A model generated the notes under the pieces. That model did no database searches. It saw nothing but the letters and a program-made list of their open reading frames with translations, and was not told the origin of the DNA. Of a stretch of DNA of 19,400 bases, positions 17,100 through 19,400 are shown piece by piece. This DNA comes from Ectocarpus siliculosus (Eukaryota > Sar > Phaeophyceae > Ectocarpales > Ectocarpaceae): the NCBI GenBank assembly GCA_000310025.1, contig FN649753.1:1144003-1163402 (forward strand), written 5' to 3'. The position numbers and the translations under genes are program-made. Position 1 is the first letter of the stretch. Every line of letters starts with the position of its first letter.

Positions 17100-17108
17100 G
17101 CCTTTGAG
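17100..17108 (+). repeat. Target-site duplication, left copy
   Basis: GCCTTTGAG, repeated exactly at 17172-17180 around the LINE tail copy 4. Confidence 0.7.
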
Positions 17109-17171
17109 ATGCGAGGTCAATAGTCTAACGACTACGGCATGCACGACTATGAGTACACCCCCCCCCCCCCA
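17109..17171 (+). mobile_element. Very short LINE tail insertion (copy 4) with 9-bp flanking repeat
   Basis: It comprises AGGTCAATAGTCTAACGACT, ACGGCATGCACGACTATGAG, TACA, then C13 and A. It matches the last ~50 bases of copies 1 and 3. GCCTTTGAG occurs immediately before (17100-17108) and immediately after (17172-17180), as expected for a target-site duplication. The piece is thus a severely 5'-truncated insertion of about 63 bases. It shows that the C-tract belongs to the inserted unit. Confidence 0.78.
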
Positions 17172-17180
17172 GCCTTTGAG
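17172..17180 (+). repeat. Target-site duplication, right copy
   Basis: GCCTTTGAG, identical to 17100-17108. Confidence 0.7.
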
Positions 17181-17731
17181 TTGGCCGTGGGGCATTTTTG
17201 ACCAAAACCTGTTGATACGAGCGCCCGCCCCGTTGAGTGTGACACGGAGGGGTGTAACTTCACCATTCACCATGACTTGGGATTTTCTTGAGCGTATTAC
17301 AATATTTGCATTCGATTCTCTCACGACGGGTAGCAAATTGAATTGTTTGAAAATTTTGAACCTTGCTTTTAAGAACTGGCGTCTTTTTCTTCGACGGGGC
17401 GGTTTCTTTCGTAGCCAACTCTTCTAACATGAAACCACCAACACCAGCGGTACGGTACTTTCGAATTGTTGGCTGATACCCCGTAGACATACACAACCCC
17501 ACTTCGCCCGCACTCTTGGTTCTTCGACCCACTGGTAGGTGGATGGTTTTTGCCGTAGATTTGATGGGGGGGGGGTTCGATCCCGCTCACCGCTGACGGT
17601 AGTTTTCGGTCAGACGTGTAGCGCGGGCAATGCTTGGAAAGGCCTAGGATACCCACACAGACCCACACATGGCAGTATGTAATCCCTTTCTTGTCACATG
17701 AACTGCGAACACGTAAAAACACTCCCAACAG

Positions 17732-18716
17732 GGAGCTAGCTCCGGCCGGTAACATCTACGATAGTTGGACAGCGACCCCCGGGGTCACTGGAGAAGCCTT
17801 GGACAACGTCACGCTCATACTCAAATTTGAGGCCATGGGGGCCCAGGTGTGGTGTGTTGGTGTTTTTTTTGCTAGCAATGACCGCGCTAACCGGCTGACC
17901 GATGGAAAGAAGACGCCAGTCTTAGCGGGATAAAAACGTGTGGTTGTGTGTGTGTGCGCGTGAATTAGCACCGACCGCGGTATGCGGCTGACCAATGAAA
18001 AGACGCTAGTCTTGTATAGAGAGATCATAGCGCGGACTCGCTTTGTAGTCATCGGGCTCTCCCGGCAGGGGGGACGCTGGGGACGTTTGACGGCGACGGG
18101 CCTCTTCCGGACTTGATGTCCAATTGTGTGTATGTTCTGTGTGGCGCAGTGCACTTTCTCTAACCCGTTTTGGCTGTGCGTGCCGTGTTGGGAGGGAGAC
18201 CACGGAATGTGCACACCACTGCTGTGGCTCTGTCTGAGCGTCTCGAGCCCATCCGTGTGCTGGTTCGTTCATTCTGGCGTGTGTGTATAGTGTGGATTTT
18301 CTCCCCCCTGTCATCCACCCGCTCCCGTTCGGTTGCTTCGTGCGATGAATCTCGTGTAACAATTGAGTAAAATGTATCTCTTGTCGTCGTTTTTCTGAAA
18401 GGACTTAACCGTCGGCCTGGCGCACAAGTCCGGAGGCAAGGGAGGCATGTACCAGCTCATCATCGGCAACAAGGGCAACCTGCAAGTCGACCTCGAGAAA
18501 AGACAGCAGGTGGGAACAACATTGTTTTTGCGGACGATGGCGGGGCGATGGTGTGGTGACGATGAGGATTTAAATGGCGGCAGCACGGTGATGATGATGC
18601 GATGCTGATGCCGTTGATGGTTTTGATTGTAATGACGGTGGCGGGGCGCAGGGTCGACGTGGCGAGACGGTGGCATCGTCGGCGGGGCTCCTCTGCGCTT
18701 CCAAGAGGGCGCATCG
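17732..18716 (+). CDS. Protein with farnesoic acid O-methyltransferase-like (FAMeT) domain, partial, three internal exons
   Basis: Exons are 17732-17846 (phase 2 in), 18402-18509 and 18652-18716 (phase 2 out), with phases consistent throughout. The joined product reads ELAPAGNIYDSWTATPG, then ALDNVTLILKFEAMGAQ, DLTVGLAHKSGGKGGMYQL, IIGNKGNLQVDLEKRQQ and GRRGETVASSAGLL. The pattern F.v.a..D..vgL......MY.l.IG...N......R...GE....s..GLL fits the Methyltransf_FA/FAMeT domain. Despite the name, this is now regarded as a beta-sandwich, probably ligand- or carbohydrate-binding, and usually sits in extracellular multidomain proteins. The expected FWI strand after the last exon is not found before the window end. 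The 5' exons, including any signal peptide, are also unseen. Exon a could in principle follow the acidic exon at 15841-16169 by phase, but that would be an odd fusion. Recognition is by motif pattern from memory. Confidence 0.72.
17881..18014. repeat. Diverged direct repeat, 93-base spacing, in a FAMeT-gene intron
   Basis: 17881-17924 and 17974-18014 share ACCGCG, CGGCTGACC, ATG-AAA, AGACGC and AGTCTT in order. A TG-rich stretch (17940-17961) lies between them. There is no open frame through both, and their origin is unknown. Confidence 0.7.
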
Positions 18717-19296
18717 GTGAGTTTGATTCTAAGTAAGCGGGCTAAATAGTTTCATGTTGCGCGTTTTTTTTATGCACCATTGCGGTGTTTTTGTCACCGC
18801 TTCGGCGAAGTCACCCCGCGTTGTATGTATCCTTGTTTCCGTTTCCTACTCGTTTTCGGCGTCGCCCTCTCCCTGCTTATTTCACCGCCCACTGCTGTAT
18901 CCTATTCCACCGTTTCGAGGCTTTTGTGTGCGTGTATGTGTTGTTTCTACTGTCGGTCTCTAGCAGTGTGTCCATCCTCCTCGCCGGAGTATTTTTGCCC
19001 TCTCGAGGGTGATGAGGTACCGTGTGCACATGCCTTTTTTCTGAAGCCGTGTGTTGTCGTTCGGTGGTGCTGCTGTAGGCGCATTTTCTCAAGCTCGAGA
19101 CTTGTGGTCCTCACCCTTCCCAACTGAAGATGTCGACATTTGTGTGGTCGGTGGGGGAAAACACGGTAGCGTGTATATGTAGACCCCTTGATAGTCCATG
19201 GCCTTGCGACCATGGCACAGGACAATGTCATCCGTCCAAAAAAAATTCTCTTAAGGCGTACGCGAAATACCACCTCCCCCTTCTCTCTCCCGCCTA
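18717..19296. other. Probable intron of the FAMeT-domain gene
   Basis: It starts at a strong GTGAGT donor (18717). No exon continuing the FAMeT domain is seen. The sequence is T/C-rich in places, and the next LINE tail begins at its right end. Confidence 0.5.
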
Positions 19297-19400
19297 GATC
19301 GGTCCTGTGGGAACGATTCTCCGTCCTCTCAAGGGCGCGTGGCCAACGGTCTAACAACTATGGCATGCAAAAGATGGGTACGCCCCCCCCCCCCCCCCCC
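19297..19400 (+). mobile_element. LINE 3' tail, copy 3, running into a C-tract at the window edge
   Basis: It begins GATCGGTCCTGTGGGAAC, then carries a hairpin CGTCCT-CTCA-AGGGCG (19322-19337), CAACGGTCTAACAACTATGG, the GCATGCAAAAG core, GGGTACG and at least 18 C. The hairpin differs from copy 1 by changes that keep the stem paired using a G-U pair. The 5' flank is C/T-rich. The 3' flank is outside the window, so a target-site duplication cannot be tested. Confidence 0.82.

Larger units (their letters stand above)
16370..17731. other. Interval with no firm exon
   Basis: It may hold the 5' exons of the FAMeT-domain gene, but none could be supported. Contents: a C-rich minisatellite at 16751-16785 (CCACCCCGTCCCC-type units), a LINE tail copy at 17109-17171, and a G10 tract at 17566-17575 followed by GGTTCGATCCC, a match to the tRNA B-box consensus without a surrounding tRNA. 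Confidence 0.5.

Noticed and set aside
17520-17590. Possible tRNA gene because of GGTTCGATCCC after G10
   Set aside because: The T-arm has a mismatch and there is no matching acceptor strand, anticodon arm or A-box at the right distance.
1-19400. CRISPR array, prokaryotic operon, rRNA or LTR elements
   Set aside because: No regularly spaced identical repeats, no ribosome-binding-site spaced gene runs, no rRNA-like sequence, and no paired long terminal repeats were seen.

Overview
The window looks like nuclear DNA of an intron-rich alga, most likely a brown alga or related stramenopile (inference). The reasons are short coding exons split by long GT-AG introns, mixed base composition, a DUF1350 gene (a family typical of photosynthetic lineages), a bacterial-type inorganic pyrophosphatase with a targeting extension, wide gene spacing and many dispersed retroelement pieces. 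No ribosome binding sites, operons or prokaryotic features are seen.

Layout. 1-1086: the 3' part of a non-LTR retrotransposon (LINE) on the minus strand, ending in a C-tract tail. 1098-1860: AT-rich non-coding DNA with a diverged tandem repeat. 1948-2261: one clear minus-strand exon of a DUF1350 (alpha/beta-hydrolase-like) gene, with a doubtful first exon at 3037-3219. 3220-6285: no recognisable gene. 6286-9139: a complete six-exon gene, plus strand, for a 309-residue family I inorganic pyrophosphatase with a probable mitochondrial presequence. 9140-11707: intergenic or 3' UTR. 11708-15028: a complete five-exon gene, minus strand, for the GINS replication subunit Psf3 (191 residues), with one GC-AG intron. 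15841-16369: a probable two-exon gene for a small, very acidic protein, plus strand. 17732-18716: three internal exons, plus strand, of a gene with a farnesoic acid O-methyltransferase-like (FAMeT, Methyltransf_FA) domain that runs off the window. 19297-19400: another LINE 3' tail, running into a C-tract at the window edge.

The genes do not form a pathway. They are ordinary neighbours: the pyrophosphatase and Psf3 genes converge, and Psf3 and the acidic-protein gene diverge. The most unusual theme is a family of LINE 3' ends that share a conserved tail (hairpin, tRNA A-box-like segment, GCATGC core, GTAC) ending in a C-tract rather than poly(A). I found four clear copies and one probable copy, one of them flanked by a 9-bp direct repeat. 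Many C/G homopolymers of 9-21 bases are scattered through the window, two of them just upstream of splice acceptors.
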